The notes under the pieces are model-generated. The model was not told the DNA's origin, searched no databases, and saw only the letters and a program-made list of their open reading frames with translations. From Candidatus Heimdallarchaeota archaeon (GTDB lineage: Archaea > Asgardarchaeota > Heimdallarchaeia > JABLTI01), in contig JAHLVZ010000012.1 of assembly GCA_019058165.1 (NCBI GenBank), positions 1-44,765 of the forward strand: a DNA stretch of 44,765 nt, read 5' to 3'. Below, piece by piece: positions 26,121-34,718 of this stretch; position 1 is the stretch's first letter, and each line of letters opens with the position of its first letter. The position numbers and the translations under genes were made by a program.

Positions 26121-26891
26121 TTGATAACAATTATCGACAACATTAAGGAATTAAAAAATCAAATGCATGAGTGGATGGTAAAGAAAAAATTAGATGAACA
26201 AATACAAAACAAGAAAGTCTTACTTAAACCAAATATGGGTTATCCAAAACCAGCACCATTTACTACTTCTATAGAAGTTCTTAGAAATACTGTAGAGGTA
26301 TTGAGTGAATTAAATACTCAACAAATAATGATTGGTGAAGGATCAACTAGTCATTCCAATGCCTTAGAGAATTATGAAGCAACAGGATTAATTGAGGAAT
26401 TAAAGGATTTCAATGTTGAGTATATTGATCTAAACAAACTAGAGAGTATTGAAGTTGAATTACCAGGTAAAGTCTCACATTTTCTGCCTAAGATTTTGAA
26501 TCAAGTGGATATTAGAATATCATTACCTGTAATAAAATTCTATGAAGATGATGAAGGTAAATTCTTCCTATCAAATGCTATTAAAAATTTCTTTGGATTA
26601 CCACCCAAAGGGAAATATCAGTTAAATTCAGAATCAGCAAAAAGAGATTCGTTACATGATGATTTGCACAAATCTGTAATCGAAATTTATCAATCTGTTG
26701 AAAAATATGCTCCTTTTAATCTATACATCTGTGATGGAACCAAGGTTTTGGTAGGAGAAGCAGCTAAAGGGCAACCGAAACAATGGGGAAAAATAATAAT
26801 TTCCGACAATGCTCTGGAAGCGGATTTGAAGGTTTTGGAACTCCACAATAAACCACTTCCAAAATATCTTCAACTACTTACACAAAAATGA
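26121..26891 (+). CDS. DUF362 domain protein
   Basis: 256 residues. KKVLLKPNMGYPKPAPFTTS, IMIGEGSTSHSN and the C-terminal half (LPGKVSHFLPKILNQVDIRI, SNAIKNFFGLPPKGKY, with a late ISDNALEADLKVLEL) define DUF362, a family often linked to iron-sulfur proteins or cofactor chemistry but of unknown activity. No ferredoxin domain is attached. Start TTG 26121, preceded by GTGGT. Downstream of and on the same strand as the DHH gene; convergent with the first pilin gene (19-nt gap). Confidence 0.85.
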   Translation: MITIIDNIKELKNQMHEWMVKKKLDEQIQNKKVLLKPNMGYPKPAPFTTSIEVLRNTVEVLSELNTQQIMIGEGSTSHSNALENYEATGLIEELKDFNVEYIDLNKLESIEVELPGKVSHFLPKILNQVDIRISLPVIKFYEDDEGKFFLSNAIKNFFGLPPKGKYQLNSESAKRDSLHDDLHKSVIEIYQSVEKYAPFNLYICDGTKVLVGEAAKGQPKQWGKIIISDNALEADLKVLELHNKPLPKYLQLLTQK

Positions 26892-26910
26892 AGAAATGGT
26901 TGGAAGTACC

Positions 26911-28080
26911 TTATCCAGCAGATATCGAAATAATGTGTGGACCACTAGCATCATTACCAGGATCTGTAAATGAAATGTATTGGATGTACTTGAATATGTT
27001 TACTGAAAAACTTGCAGTATGAGTATGAATAGGTTGACCGGGGGAATCTAATTGATATCCAAGGTCTATCTCCCTGATAATCCCAAAAGGAGCACTAACA
27101 CACCTATCCCCAGCATTTGAGTTATACCACCAATCATCTATATATTCATGACCAAGATTCCAGATATCACTACTCCCATCAGTGTAGGTAACATTTAGAG
27201 TTAAAGCAGTAGCACCATTAGGAAACTCATCACCCCAGGAACCAGCGAGTCCTAAAATATAAAGATTGTTAGCTCTGAACGGAATGGCTGATCTATTAAT
27301 TTGTTGATATGTTGGTTGAGTAGTAAGGTTTCCCATAACTGAATGGAAAATAACGATTTTTCCGGTATAATAGAATTTGACATAATCACTTTGTCCTGGA
27401 ACAGGCAACCAAATGTTTTGACCTGGAAGCAATGGTCCATGATCTTCGCCACCTGTTGTCCAATAATTGTTAGAAGGCCAACCAGGAACATCTATGGAAC
27501 CTTCTAAGCCGTAAACTTGTAAATCAAAAACTTCAAAATTATCAAGTACATCACCAAAATCAACTTGTTCACTTAATAAAGCCCAATCGGTAACATATGC
27601 AGCTGCTTGACCTGACTGATGAAGTTCAAGACGATATTGTGTTTCATCATACAATTCTAATTCAATTTGATCTGAATCCAAAACATAGCTGTTATCAGTT
27701 CGTAATTTCACTGTTTTAGGGTCTGATGGATGAATAATATTGCTACCCGTTATGGTGAAATTCCATTCTTCATGTTCTACCCATTGACTCTTATCACCTA
27801 AGGAGCTCCTAGAGACAGTCCAAACAATCACTTGAGAAATTTCGACCTGCTTGGTGCCTAGGTTAGAAACAAAGAGAGTGATTTCATCATACCAAGAATC
27901 CTTATTTCGGTCTTTTATACCGTGTATTGAAGCGTAAAGATTTGTTCGACTAAACATAGGTATAACTAAGAAATAGACAATTGCAACAGAACTTACTGTT
28001 AAAGCGATTAACAAGATTGCAGCTATTACAGGACTTACTGCTTTTCTTCTTTTAATCAATCTTCTAATTGTTTTCAACAT
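26911..28080 (-). CDS. Type IV pilin-like surface protein, copy A
   Basis: About 390 residues. The N-terminus has the archaeal type IV pilin signature: a basic stretch IRRLIKRRK followed by AVSPVIAAILLIALTVSSVA, so a prepilin peptidase probably cuts just before it and leaves an N-terminal hydrophobic assembly helix. The remaining ~340 residues are a beta-rich extracellular domain much larger than a major pilin; it holds WWYNSNAGDRCVSAPFG, a HTHTASF motif and an ending DPGNDASGPHIISISAG. Copy B lies directly upstream on the same strand with the same plan. ATG 28080 (GGTG 8-11 nt upstream) is preferred to the TTG at 28095. Perhaps a minor pilin or adhesin. Confidence 0.8.
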   Translation of the reverse strand: MLKTIRRLIKRRKAVSPVIAAILLIALTVSSVAIVYFLVIPMFSRTNLYASIHGIKDRNKDSWYDEITLFVSNLGTKQVEISQVIVWTVSRSSLGDKSQWVEHEEWNFTITGSNIIHPSDPKTVKLRTDNSYVLDSDQIELELYDETQYRLELHQSGQAAAYVTDWALLSEQVDFGDVLDNFEVFDLQVYGLEGSIDVPGWPSNNYWTTGGEDHGPLLPGQNIWLPVPGQSDYVKFYYTGKIVIFHSVMGNLTTQPTYQQINRSAIPFRANNLYILGLAGSWGDEFPNGATALTLNVTYTDGSSDIWNLGHEYIDDWWYNSNAGDRCVSAPFGIIREIDLGYQLDSPGQPIHTHTASFSVNIFKYIQYISFTDPGNDASGPHIISISAG

Positions 28081-28227
28081 AAGTGATAACACCAATGAAT
28101 TGTAATAAGATGTTCTTTCTCTTAATTAATTAGTTTTGTTTGGGCAGTATATTATTATGAACTCTTACATATATTCTTTCGGTTCTGGATAATTTCGAAA
28201 AAATAACCAATAAAAAAGAAAAAGGGA

Positions 28228-28246
28228 ATCTAGCAAATTGCTAGAT
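28228..28246 (-). terminator. Terminator of pilin-like gene B
   Basis: ATCTAGC and GCTAGAT form a perfect 7-bp stem around a 5-nt loop just past the stop of copy B. Read on the minus strand it is followed by CCCTTTTTCTTTTTT. It suggests the two pilin genes are transcribed separately. Confidence 0.7.
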
Positions 28247-28253
28247 CATCAAA

Positions 28254-29399
28254 TTATCTAAATGTTAGTGATAGTAAATGTCCACCTGATTGATCATCAC
28301 CAGGATCAGCAAAAATAACAGCTTTAAGATATTTGAAATAATCCAAGTAAAATCTAGTTGTATGAGTGTGAATGTGAGAATGAGGAGTATCAGTTTGTGT
28401 GCCAAGGTCTATTTCTGTAACTGCACCTGTTGCAGCGGAGATACAAACATCTCCAGGATTTGCACCATACCACCAATCATCAACGTATGAATGATTCAAA
28501 AGGAAGTTATCAGTTGAATCATCTGTATAAACAAACGTTAAATTCACAGCCCAATCATTTGTCGCAAAATTGTCACCCCAAGATCCAGCCAATCCCAAGA
28601 TGAAGAATTTACTAGCTCTAAATGGATTACTACTTATATCAAAAGTTTGCACAAGTGGTTGTTCAGTTAAGTTACCATTTATTGAGTGAAAAACAACTAT
28701 TTGTGAGCCAATATAAAATGGAACATATTGTGTTTCATCTAATACTGGTAGAAGATTAACAGCGTCTTCATTTAATTGCCAATCACCATCAGCATTTGTT
28801 AAGTAATTATTTGCAGCTCGACCTGGATCATCGATTGTTCCTTCAAAACCCGAAGCGGTTAAGTTAAATTGTGCAAAGTTAGTAAGTATGTCAAAGAGAT
28901 CAACTTGATCATTTAAGGAAATCCAATCACTAAAATACGCAGTTTTGCTTCCAGTGTACTGAATTTCTAAACGATAATAGGTATTTTCCCAAATTGTTAA
29001 ACCAATTTGATTTTCACCGTTTACTTTTGCTGAATACACTTCAGAGGGATCAGAGATAGCTTGAGCTGGAATATCAAAAGCCCAATCCAGATGAGGGATC
29101 CAGTTATCCGAGTTTCCAAGGTCACTAGTAGTTGCTGTCCAAACAGTAACATTTGTAATTTCCACTGTTTTTGTACCAGTATTCACAATATACAGTGAAA
29201 TTTCATCAAACAATGAGTCCTTATTGGTGTCCTTAATATTATCAATAGAAATCTCAATTCTATGTCTTTGAAATATTGGAATTATTACAAAATAAACAAT
29301 AGCAACTGCTGCAACAGTTAGAGCTATTAAGAGAAGAGCAGCAACAACTGGGCTTATTGCTTTTCTTCGATGATATAATCGTTTAATTTTCTTAATCAT
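28254..29399 (-). CDS. Type IV pilin-like surface protein, copy B
   Basis: 381 residues. Class III signal KRLYHRRK followed by AISPVVAALLLIALTVAAVA, then a long beta-rich domain. It aligns with copy A throughout: TNKDSLFDEISLYIVNTGTK against the DRNKDSWYDEITLFVSNLG region, WWYGANPGDVCISAATGAV, HIHTHTTRF and DPGDDQSGGHLLSLTF. The pair is a tandem duplication that has diverged widely outside these blocks. ATG 29399 has GGTGG upstream (spacing 9). Likely exported and assembled or anchored through the N-terminal helix; the function of the conserved His-rich C-terminal part is unknown. Confidence 0.82.
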   Translation of the reverse strand: MIKKIKRLYHRRKAISPVVAALLLIALTVAAVAIVYFVIIPIFQRHRIEISIDNIKDTNKDSLFDEISLYIVNTGTKTVEITNVTVWTATTSDLGNSDNWIPHLDWAFDIPAQAISDPSEVYSAKVNGENQIGLTIWENTYYRLEIQYTGSKTAYFSDWISLNDQVDLFDILTNFAQFNLTASGFEGTIDDPGRAANNYLTNADGDWQLNEDAVNLLPVLDETQYVPFYIGSQIVVFHSINGNLTEQPLVQTFDISSNPFRASKFFILGLAGSWGDNFATNDWAVNLTFVYTDDSTDNFLLNHSYVDDWWYGANPGDVCISAATGAVTEIDLGTQTDTPHSHIHTHTTRFYLDYFKYLKAVIFADPGDDQSGGHLLSLTFR

Positions 29400-29522
29400 G
29401 TTTAGGTTCCACCATCTTCTTTATTTTCTATTCGAATAAAAGCTTGCGAAACTCCTATACTTAATTATTAGAACAATTCATTCTTAAATTAATGGTTTCT
29501 AACAAAAATGCACATAGTAATA

Positions 29523-30212
29523 TTAGCCATTTCTGATTGTTAAAAATATATTGCGCTTAGAATCCTCACTACTTTCAATTTTAAAACCAGCAGTTAAAAC
29601 TAACTCTTCGAGCTCTTCCTTCTCGAATAAATAATAATAACGACTAACCTTTCTCCCATTTGGAAGAGTCCAAGGAACTAAGATGTCTTTTTTTCCTGAT
29701 CTAACTATTTCACATAAATCCTCTTTTTCGAACCTTGGATGTGACTTTGACCAGGTAGTTATTAAACATGAACCACCTTTAGATAAAATTCGCTTGATTT
29801 CTCGAAGTATTGCTATACGATCATCTAAGCTTTTGAAATGATGAAAAACAGCAATCATGATAATATTATCAAAAGAATTAGTTTTAAAAGGTAGATTTGT
29901 TGCATCACCATTAACTAAGCTTGTTAGTTTGTTTTTTAGTAAAGATAATCTCTTTTCATTTGCTACTTGTAGTATTCTAAATGAAACGTCTAATCCAATT
30001 ACATTGTAATTTTTTTCCAACATAAACTTAGTATGACGTGCAGAACCACAACCTAAATCTAGAATACGACTTGAGGAAGGAAATTGTTCAATAAACTGCA
30101 TAACTTCTTTCCAAGGTTGACTTCTTTTGTAATCAAAACTTTCTGCAATTATATCATAAACTTCAGGAATTGTAAGGTTTTCTTTGGATTGTAGGTTGTA
30201 TTTATCTTTCAT
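29523..30212 (-). CDS. Trm9/ALKBH8-like SAM-dependent methyltransferase
   Basis: 229 residues. SAM-binding motif SRILDLGCGSARH (about 49-61), GLDVSFRILQVA, and VNGDATNLPFKTNSFDNIIM with AVFHHF (motif IV). The N-terminal VYDIIAESFDYKRSQPW and the C-terminal VPWTLPNGRKVSRYYYLFEK followed by ELEELVLTAGF are hallmarks of the Trm9/ALKBH8 group, which in eukaryotes makes the methyl ester of 5-carboxymethyluridine in the tRNA wobble position. The tRNA role in this archaeon is inferred. Stands alone; divergent from the dehydrogenase gene, with a candidate RNA between them. Confidence 0.8.
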   Translation of the reverse strand: MKDKYNLQSKENLTIPEVYDIIAESFDYKRSQPWKEVMQFIEQFPSSSRILDLGCGSARHTKFMLEKNYNVIGLDVSFRILQVANEKRLSLLKNKLTSLVNGDATNLPFKTNSFDNIIMIAVFHHFKSLDDRIAILREIKRILSKGGSCLITTWSKSHPRFEKEDLCEIVRSGKKDILVPWTLPNGRKVSRYYYLFEKEELEELVLTAGFKIESSEDSKRNIFLTIRNG

Positions 30213-30329
30213 TATATTGATTTTGATTATTCTAACTTAATAACTTTAGTGCAAGACGATTTGAAATTACAGATTCACAAAAAATTCTATCAATAAACTT
30301 AATTGATTTTGATAACAAATATTCTATGG

Positions 30330-30418
30330 CTATGATGTGACGTACGGTCTGGCTAGTCTTGTGCAAGACAATGAGCTAAACTGGGGTAGCTGAGCCACAA
30401 TTTTCCTTGTTTTTTTCA
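30330..30418 (+). ncRNA. Candidate structured small RNA (three-way junction)
   Basis: In an AT-rich 283-nt gap this stretch is markedly GC-richer and folds into three perfect helices: P1 TGGCT (30350-30354) with AGCCA (30393-30397); P2 GTCTT-GTGC-AAGAC (30356-30369); P3 AGCTA (30374-30378) with TAGCT (30387-30391) around AACTGGGG. P1 encloses P2 and P3. A T-rich tail (TTTTCCTTGTTTTTTTC) follows, as expected at an RNA 3' end. A box-C-like ATGATGT lies upstream and CTGA (box D) at 30390-30393; ACA follows P1. No known family was recognised; strand was chosen from the T-tail. Confidence 0.45.
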
Positions 30419-30484
30419 TTCAAAATGTCTAACAAAAAAATTTTAAGACTAAAACTTACATCAGAATAGAAAGAAGAATAAAAT

Positions 30485-30498
30485 GAGGTTTTCAATTG
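30485..30498 (+). promoter_or_regulatory. Ribosome binding site supporting a TTG start
   Basis: GAGGT at 30485-30489 lies six nt before TTG 30496, which decides the start of the dehydrogenase gene; no ATG is near. Confidence 0.6.
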
Positions 30499-31515
30499 AG
30501 CGAAAAATTTAATGTGATACAAGTAGGATTTGGACCAATGGGTCAACTAATGACAAAACTCCTATTGAAACGAGAAAATGTTAATTTCTTGGGAATCGTA
30601 GATATTGATCCAATTTTTGAAGGTAAAAAACTGAATGAAATTATTGAATTATCCGATATTCCAGATTTACCAATAGTAAAGGATCTTGAGCCTTTATTGA
30701 ACGATACAGTTGATGTTGTTATTATCGCAACTTCATCATTTTTTGAAACAATAGCCCCAATGATAATTCAAGCTGTTGAAGCAGGAGCTAATGTAATTAC
30801 TATGTGTGAGCAATTATCTTACCCATGGGATTTCCATCCAGAATTAGCGGCAAAAATCGACAAATTAGCAAAAGAGAAGAAGGTTACAGTTACAGGTTCT
30901 GGTATTAATCCTGGTTACTTAATGGATTTGTTACCAATAGTGCTCACAGCTCCATGTGAAACTGTTGAAAAAATACATGTAACCCGAATGATGGATTCAA
31001 GTCGTAGAAGAATTCCTTTCCAGAAGAAAATTGGTACTAATCTAACAATTGGTGAATTCAACAAGAAAATTAGTGATAAAGAAATCACTGGACATGTCGG
31101 ACTCAAAGAATCAATTCAGATGATTGTTTCAGCTCTTGGATTAAACGTGGACAAGATTGTAGAGTTTCCACCAAAAGCTATGATTACTGAGAAAGAATTT
31201 GATAGTCCTTTCGGAAGAGTTCCAGAGGGTTATGTTAGAGGACTTCATAGCAGAGGAGTAGCTATGAAAGACGACCATGAAGTTGTTATTTTAGATTTCT
31301 TTGCATATTCTGGCGACCACGAGGAATATGATAGTATTGTAATAAAAGGAGTTCCCGGAATTAACCAGAAAATCATTGGTGGAGTTCATGGCGATGTTGG
31401 TACCGCTTCAATGATAGTGAATCTAATTCCAAAAGTAGTTGATGCAAATCCAGGGGTACTAACCATGAAAGATTTACCAGCACCAAGTTTCACTGGTTAC
31501 ATAATGAAGAAATAA
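30496..31515 (+). CDS. DapB-like oxidoreductase (2,4-diaminopentanoate dehydrogenase type)
   Basis: 339 residues. Rossmann motif VIQVGFGPMGQLMTKLLL at the N-terminus, VDVVIIATSSFF and the conserved CEQLSYPW followed by GSGINPGYLMDLLP. This arrangement is seen in the Ord/2,4-diaminopentanoate dehydrogenase branch of the dihydrodipicolinate-reductase superfamily, where the enzyme takes part in ornithine or amino-acid fermentation. Residues 150-290 form the DapB-C-like domain. The real substrate is unknown; no ornithine aminomutase genes are nearby. TTG start with GAGGT in front. Ends at a strong terminator. Confidence 0.82.
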   Translation: MSEKFNVIQVGFGPMGQLMTKLLLKRENVNFLGIVDIDPIFEGKKLNEIIELSDIPDLPIVKDLEPLLNDTVDVVIIATSSFFETIAPMIIQAVEAGANVITMCEQLSYPWDFHPELAAKIDKLAKEKKVTVTGSGINPGYLMDLLPIVLTAPCETVEKIHVTRMMDSSRRRIPFQKKIGTNLTIGEFNKKISDKEITGHVGLKESIQMIVSALGLNVDKIVEFPPKAMITEKEFDSPFGRVPEGYVRGLHSRGVAMKDDHEVVILDFFAYSGDHEEYDSIVIKGVPGINQKIIGGVHGDVGTASMIVNLIPKVVDANPGVLTMKDLPAPSFTGYIMKK

Positions 31516-31545
31516 TTTGCATAGGTTTCAGTTAAGCAGATAAAT

Positions 31546-31563
31546 ACCTCAATTTTTTGAGGT
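31546..31563 (+). terminator. Terminator of the DapB-like gene
   Basis: ACCTCAA-TTTT-TTGAGGT, a perfect 7-bp stem, followed by a long pyrimidine/T tract (TTCTCTTCTTTTTTTC). It lies in a convergent gap. Confidence 0.75.
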
Positions 31564-31582
31564 TTCTCTTCTTTTTTTCTTA

Positions 31583-32803
31583 TTAAAATTGTAAAAAGGG
31601 TATAACTCTTATCGCCAATTTTATGATAGCAGGATGTCTTAAAAGTGCACGTAAAACATCTGCTTGGCTGTCTATGTCTCCTTTTTCAACAATTAAATCT
31701 GCAATATTGTTCTCAATAATTGTCTCAAATACTTTTTCCAACGCTTTGTCTGTTAATCGATTTACACACCATCTAAAGAAAGCCATGGATTTGAATTGAG
31801 ACAACAGTTGTTTTTTCCATAAAACATCATACTGTTTCAAGAATCTCCTACTATTATCTTGAGCAAGAATGGAATCCCCAGCAATTTTTCCGGCTATAGT
31901 ACCAGCAATACCACCTGTTATCACACCTCCACCTGTTGTTGCTTTTGTTTGTCCTGCAGCATCGCCTGTTATTAATAGACCATTAGCTGATGTTCTTTTC
32001 TGTAAACCATTTATGATAATTCGGCCACTATATTTCTTCTCGATTGAGCTTTTAACAAATCTATCTTTAACGATTGGATGTTTTTGCATGAAATGATCAA
32101 GTTGATCAATTGATGGTTTCAGTCTCGAAGCTAAACCAACTTTTGCGGAAGTTTGAGAAGTAGGGATAATATATACGAAGAAACCTGGAGCTAATTTATT
32201 ACTTAAATGAATTTCAACCATATTAATATCTAAATCAGATATATTTTCAACATCATATTGATAACCTGTGAGATACTTCCTATTTGAGATTTGTTTGAAA
32301 CCAGAGTCTTGAGTGATTTTTCTTTTAGCTCCACAAGCAATAATTCCTACCGTAGAAGTGTGCTGTTTCTTCTTCTTCAGTTTTAAATCAAGAAATTTAA
32401 TAGTTAGTTTTTTATTGTTACGATCAAAATTTGCATCAAGCACTTTTTTATTCGTCAGATAATTAGCTCCTGCTTTCTCAGCCTTTTGTTTTAGGAATTG
32501 ATCAAATAATGCGCGATTGATAACATAAGCTTGAGTTTCAGTTCTTTTTATTGAAAAAACTTGACCAGAAGGAGAATAGAATTTTGCTCCTTTTATTTTG
32601 GGATTTTGAATAATTTTTCGAGATAAATTATCCAAACCAAGGATAGCTAAACCATTAACACTCAGTAATCCAGCACAGTGATCTGGGACACCAATTTCTT
32701 TCCTTTGTTCTAAAATGGAAACCTTAATTCCTTTTTTAGCTGCGTGCAAAGCAGCTAAAGAACCAATTGGTCCAGCTCCTACTATAGCTACATCGGACTC
32801 CAA
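31583..32803 (-). CDS. Geranylgeranyl-reductase-type FAD-dependent oxidoreductase
   Basis: 406 residues. The FAD fold DVAIVGAGPIGSLAALHAA at the N-terminus, the EIGVPDHCAGLLSVNGL block typical of archaeal geranylgeranyl reductases (GGR) and the second FAD motif GLLITGDAAGQTKATTGGGV. Such enzymes saturate the isoprenoid chains of archaeal membrane lipids or related polyprenyls. The protein lacks a ferredoxin domain. The C-terminal ~90 residues are helical. The only in-frame start near the FAD motif is TTG 32803, with GGGGTTCG upstream. Stands alone. Confidence 0.85.
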   Translation of the reverse strand: MESDVAIVGAGPIGSLAALHAAKKGIKVSILEQRKEIGVPDHCAGLLSVNGLAILGLDNLSRKIIQNPKIKGAKFYSPSGQVFSIKRTETQAYVINRALFDQFLKQKAEKAGANYLTNKKVLDANFDRNNKKLTIKFLDLKLKKKKQHTSTVGIIACGAKRKITQDSGFKQISNRKYLTGYQYDVENISDLDINMVEIHLSNKLAPGFFVYIIPTSQTSAKVGLASRLKPSIDQLDHFMQKHPIVKDRFVKSSIEKKYSGRIIINGLQKRTSANGLLITGDAAGQTKATTGGGVITGGIAGTIAGKIAGDSILAQDNSRRFLKQYDVLWKKQLLSQFKSMAFFRWCVNRLTDKALEKVFETIIENNIADLIVEKGDIDSQADVLRALLRHPAIIKLAIRVIPFLQF

Positions 32804-33011
32804 ACTTCGAACCCCAAAAATACTTGAAAGGATTTTCCTCTTTTGAATTAGTTAATATATAAGATGTAAGTAATTTATTCATTCTTAAGTTGTTGGTTTT
32901 ATTATATCCATTAAGAATATTATTAACCAGATTGTATTTAATACTAAAATCAATAAATCTTAATAAAGAATTATAAACAGAATCAGAATTCCCAAATGAT
33001 GTGATTGACAA

Positions 33012-33380
33012 ATGAGAGCTGAAGAATTTCAATACAAAATGATAATAGCAATTCGTACAGATCTCAAAATGTCAAAAGGTAAGATGGCAATCCAAGCAGC
33101 TCATGCGGCAGTAATTTCTGTAGAAGAAGCAAAAAGAGCAAAACTAAAGTGGGTAAAAAGCTGGTTTTCTGAAGGACAAAAGAAAGTTGCGGTGCAAATA
33201 GCTACTAAGGAAGAATTAGAGTTAATCTATCAAAAAGCTCGAAGCAAGAACCTTCCTTGCTCCTTTGTGAATGATGCAGGACTAACAGAATTACCTCCTG
33301 GAACTGCAACAGCGGTAGCAATAGGTCCAGCTCCTAATAACATCATAGATAAAATTACATCCAACCTTAAACTACTCTGA
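33012..33380 (+). CDS. pth2: Peptidyl-tRNA hydrolase Pth2
   Basis: Releases tRNA from prematurely ended peptidyl-tRNAs. 122 residues: TDLKMSKGKMAIQAAHAAV with the functional lysine (K24) and H31, KVAVQIATKEELELIYQKA, and CSFVNDAGLTELPPGTATAV with IGPAP, the archaeal/eukaryotic Pth2 signature. Complete. It lies 22 nt before truD on the same strand, a pairing also seen in other archaea. Confidence 0.96.
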   Translation: MRAEEFQYKMIIAIRTDLKMSKGKMAIQAAHAAVISVEEAKRAKLKWVKSWFSEGQKKVAVQIATKEELELIYQKARSKNLPCSFVNDAGLTELPPGTATAVAIGPAPNNIIDKITSNLKLL

Positions 33381-33402
33381 AAGAGATTTTTAGGAGATCT
33401 GA

Positions 33403-34674
33403 ATGGTAGAAGGAGAATTAAGAGAAAGTCATCCCATTGAGAAAAAAATGGGGATACTCTATTATTGTACAGAAACAGAGGGAATTGATGGAAAATTACG
33501 TACCACTCCAAAAGATTTCCAAGTAGAGGAAGTTTTGGTGGATGGACGAAAAATACCCATTGATGATCCAAATTTCTCTTTAGGTAAAAATGAACCAGGA
33601 TTGTTTACAGAATTCATACTGATAAAAAAGGATATTGAAAGTAACAACGCTCTTTACAAAATTTCTTCATCACTTAAGCGAGAGTTAAATGATATTAATG
33701 TTGCTGGAACAAAAGATAAAACAGCATATACTGCTCAAAGGGCAACTATTTGGAAAATACCGCCAGAAAAACTGAGTGAGTTGGAGCTTGAGAGGATAGT
33801 TATACGATCACCAAGAACAACTATATACCAAACTTATCTTGGGGATTTGTATGGAAATCACTTTACAATTAATATAAGAGAATTAAATGATGGAAAAGAG
33901 CAGATAAATCGAAAAGTAGAGAATATCATTAAGGAAATTAAGGAATTCAAAGGGATACCAAATTATTTTGGGCATCAACGTTTTGGAACTCGAAGACCTA
34001 TTTCCCACATCATTGGCAAATTCTTATTGCTTGGAGAAGTAGAGAAAGCACTTCATCTCTATATTTCTTATACCACTGATGATGAAGCTGAAGCAACCAT
34101 CCTTGCTCGAAAAACGTTTCAGGAAACCAATGATCCAGAAGAAACTATAAAATTACTTCCAAGTAGTATGATTTTTGAGAAGCGAATCTTGAAATACCTG
34201 AGTAAAAGACCGAATGATTTTCTTGGAGCATTACATATTTTACCTAAGAATCTTCAAAGAATCCTCATTCATGCTTACCAATCATATGTTTGGAATCTAA
34301 CTCTATCAGAAAGAATTCGCTTATTTGGTAATCTCTCAAACAATTCTATAGATGAATTAGAAGAGAATATAGCAATCTTACCAATAATTGGCTATAAAAC
34401 AAATTTAACGGATAATGTGTTATCGGATTATGCAAAATCATTACTTGAGAAAGATGGCATTAAACTTGATAATTTTAAGGTCAAGTATATGCCAAAACTC
34501 AGATTTTTTGGATCAAATAGAAGAATCGCACTAACACCAGAAAACCTCTCCTACTCTGTAATTAGTAATTCTGAGAATCAAGATTATTTGATTACTCAAT
34601 TTACTTTAAAACGAGGTTCCTATGCAACTGTTGTTTTACGAGAATTAATGAAAGCGATTCCTTTGAAGTATTGA
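33403..34674 (+). CDS. truD: tRNA pseudouridine synthase TruD
   Basis: Makes pseudouridine 13 in tRNA. 423 residues. The catalytic aspartate is D105 in VAGTKDKTAYTAQ; FQVEEVL, GNHFTINIREL, NYFGHQRFGTRRPISH (TRUD insertion border) and YQSYVWNLTLSERI follow in family order, with the C-terminal LKRGSYATVVLRELMK. The start ATG 33403 has AGGAGAT seven nt upstream. Forms an operon with pth2. Confidence 0.96.
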   Translation: MVEGELRESHPIEKKMGILYYCTETEGIDGKLRTTPKDFQVEEVLVDGRKIPIDDPNFSLGKNEPGLFTEFILIKKDIESNNALYKISSSLKRELNDINVAGTKDKTAYTAQRATIWKIPPEKLSELELERIVIRSPRTTIYQTYLGDLYGNHFTINIRELNDGKEQINRKVENIIKEIKEFKGIPNYFGHQRFGTRRPISHIIGKFLLLGEVEKALHLYISYTTDDEAEATILARKTFQETNDPEETIKLLPSSMIFEKRILKYLSKRPNDFLGALHILPKNLQRILIHAYQSYVWNLTLSERIRLFGNLSNNSIDELEENIAILPIIGYKTNLTDNVLSDYAKSLLEKDGIKLDNFKVKYMPKLRFFGSNRRIALTPENLSYSVISNSENQDYLITQFTLKRGSYATVVLRELMKAIPLKY

Positions 34675-34692
34675 GTTAAAAGTAGAAAAAAA

Positions 34693-34718
34693 TGAATTTC
34701 ATCTCTTAGCGAAATTCA
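34693..34718. terminator. Convergent terminator after truD
   Basis: TGAATTTC (34693-34700) pairs with GAAATTCA (34711-34718) around a 10-nt loop. It overlaps the last codons of the opposite-strand NusA-like gene, so it may act on truD transcripts. Confidence 0.45.

Noticed and set aside
30330..30418. Reading the structured element as a tRNA
   Set aside because: It lacks the T-loop GTTCRANNC consensus, the anticodon-arm layout and the acceptor length.
30330..30418. Firm C/D or H/ACA guide RNA call
   Set aside because: Box C is off by one base and no proper D'/C' pair exists; the ACA lies too close to a 5-bp stem for a standard H/ACA unit.
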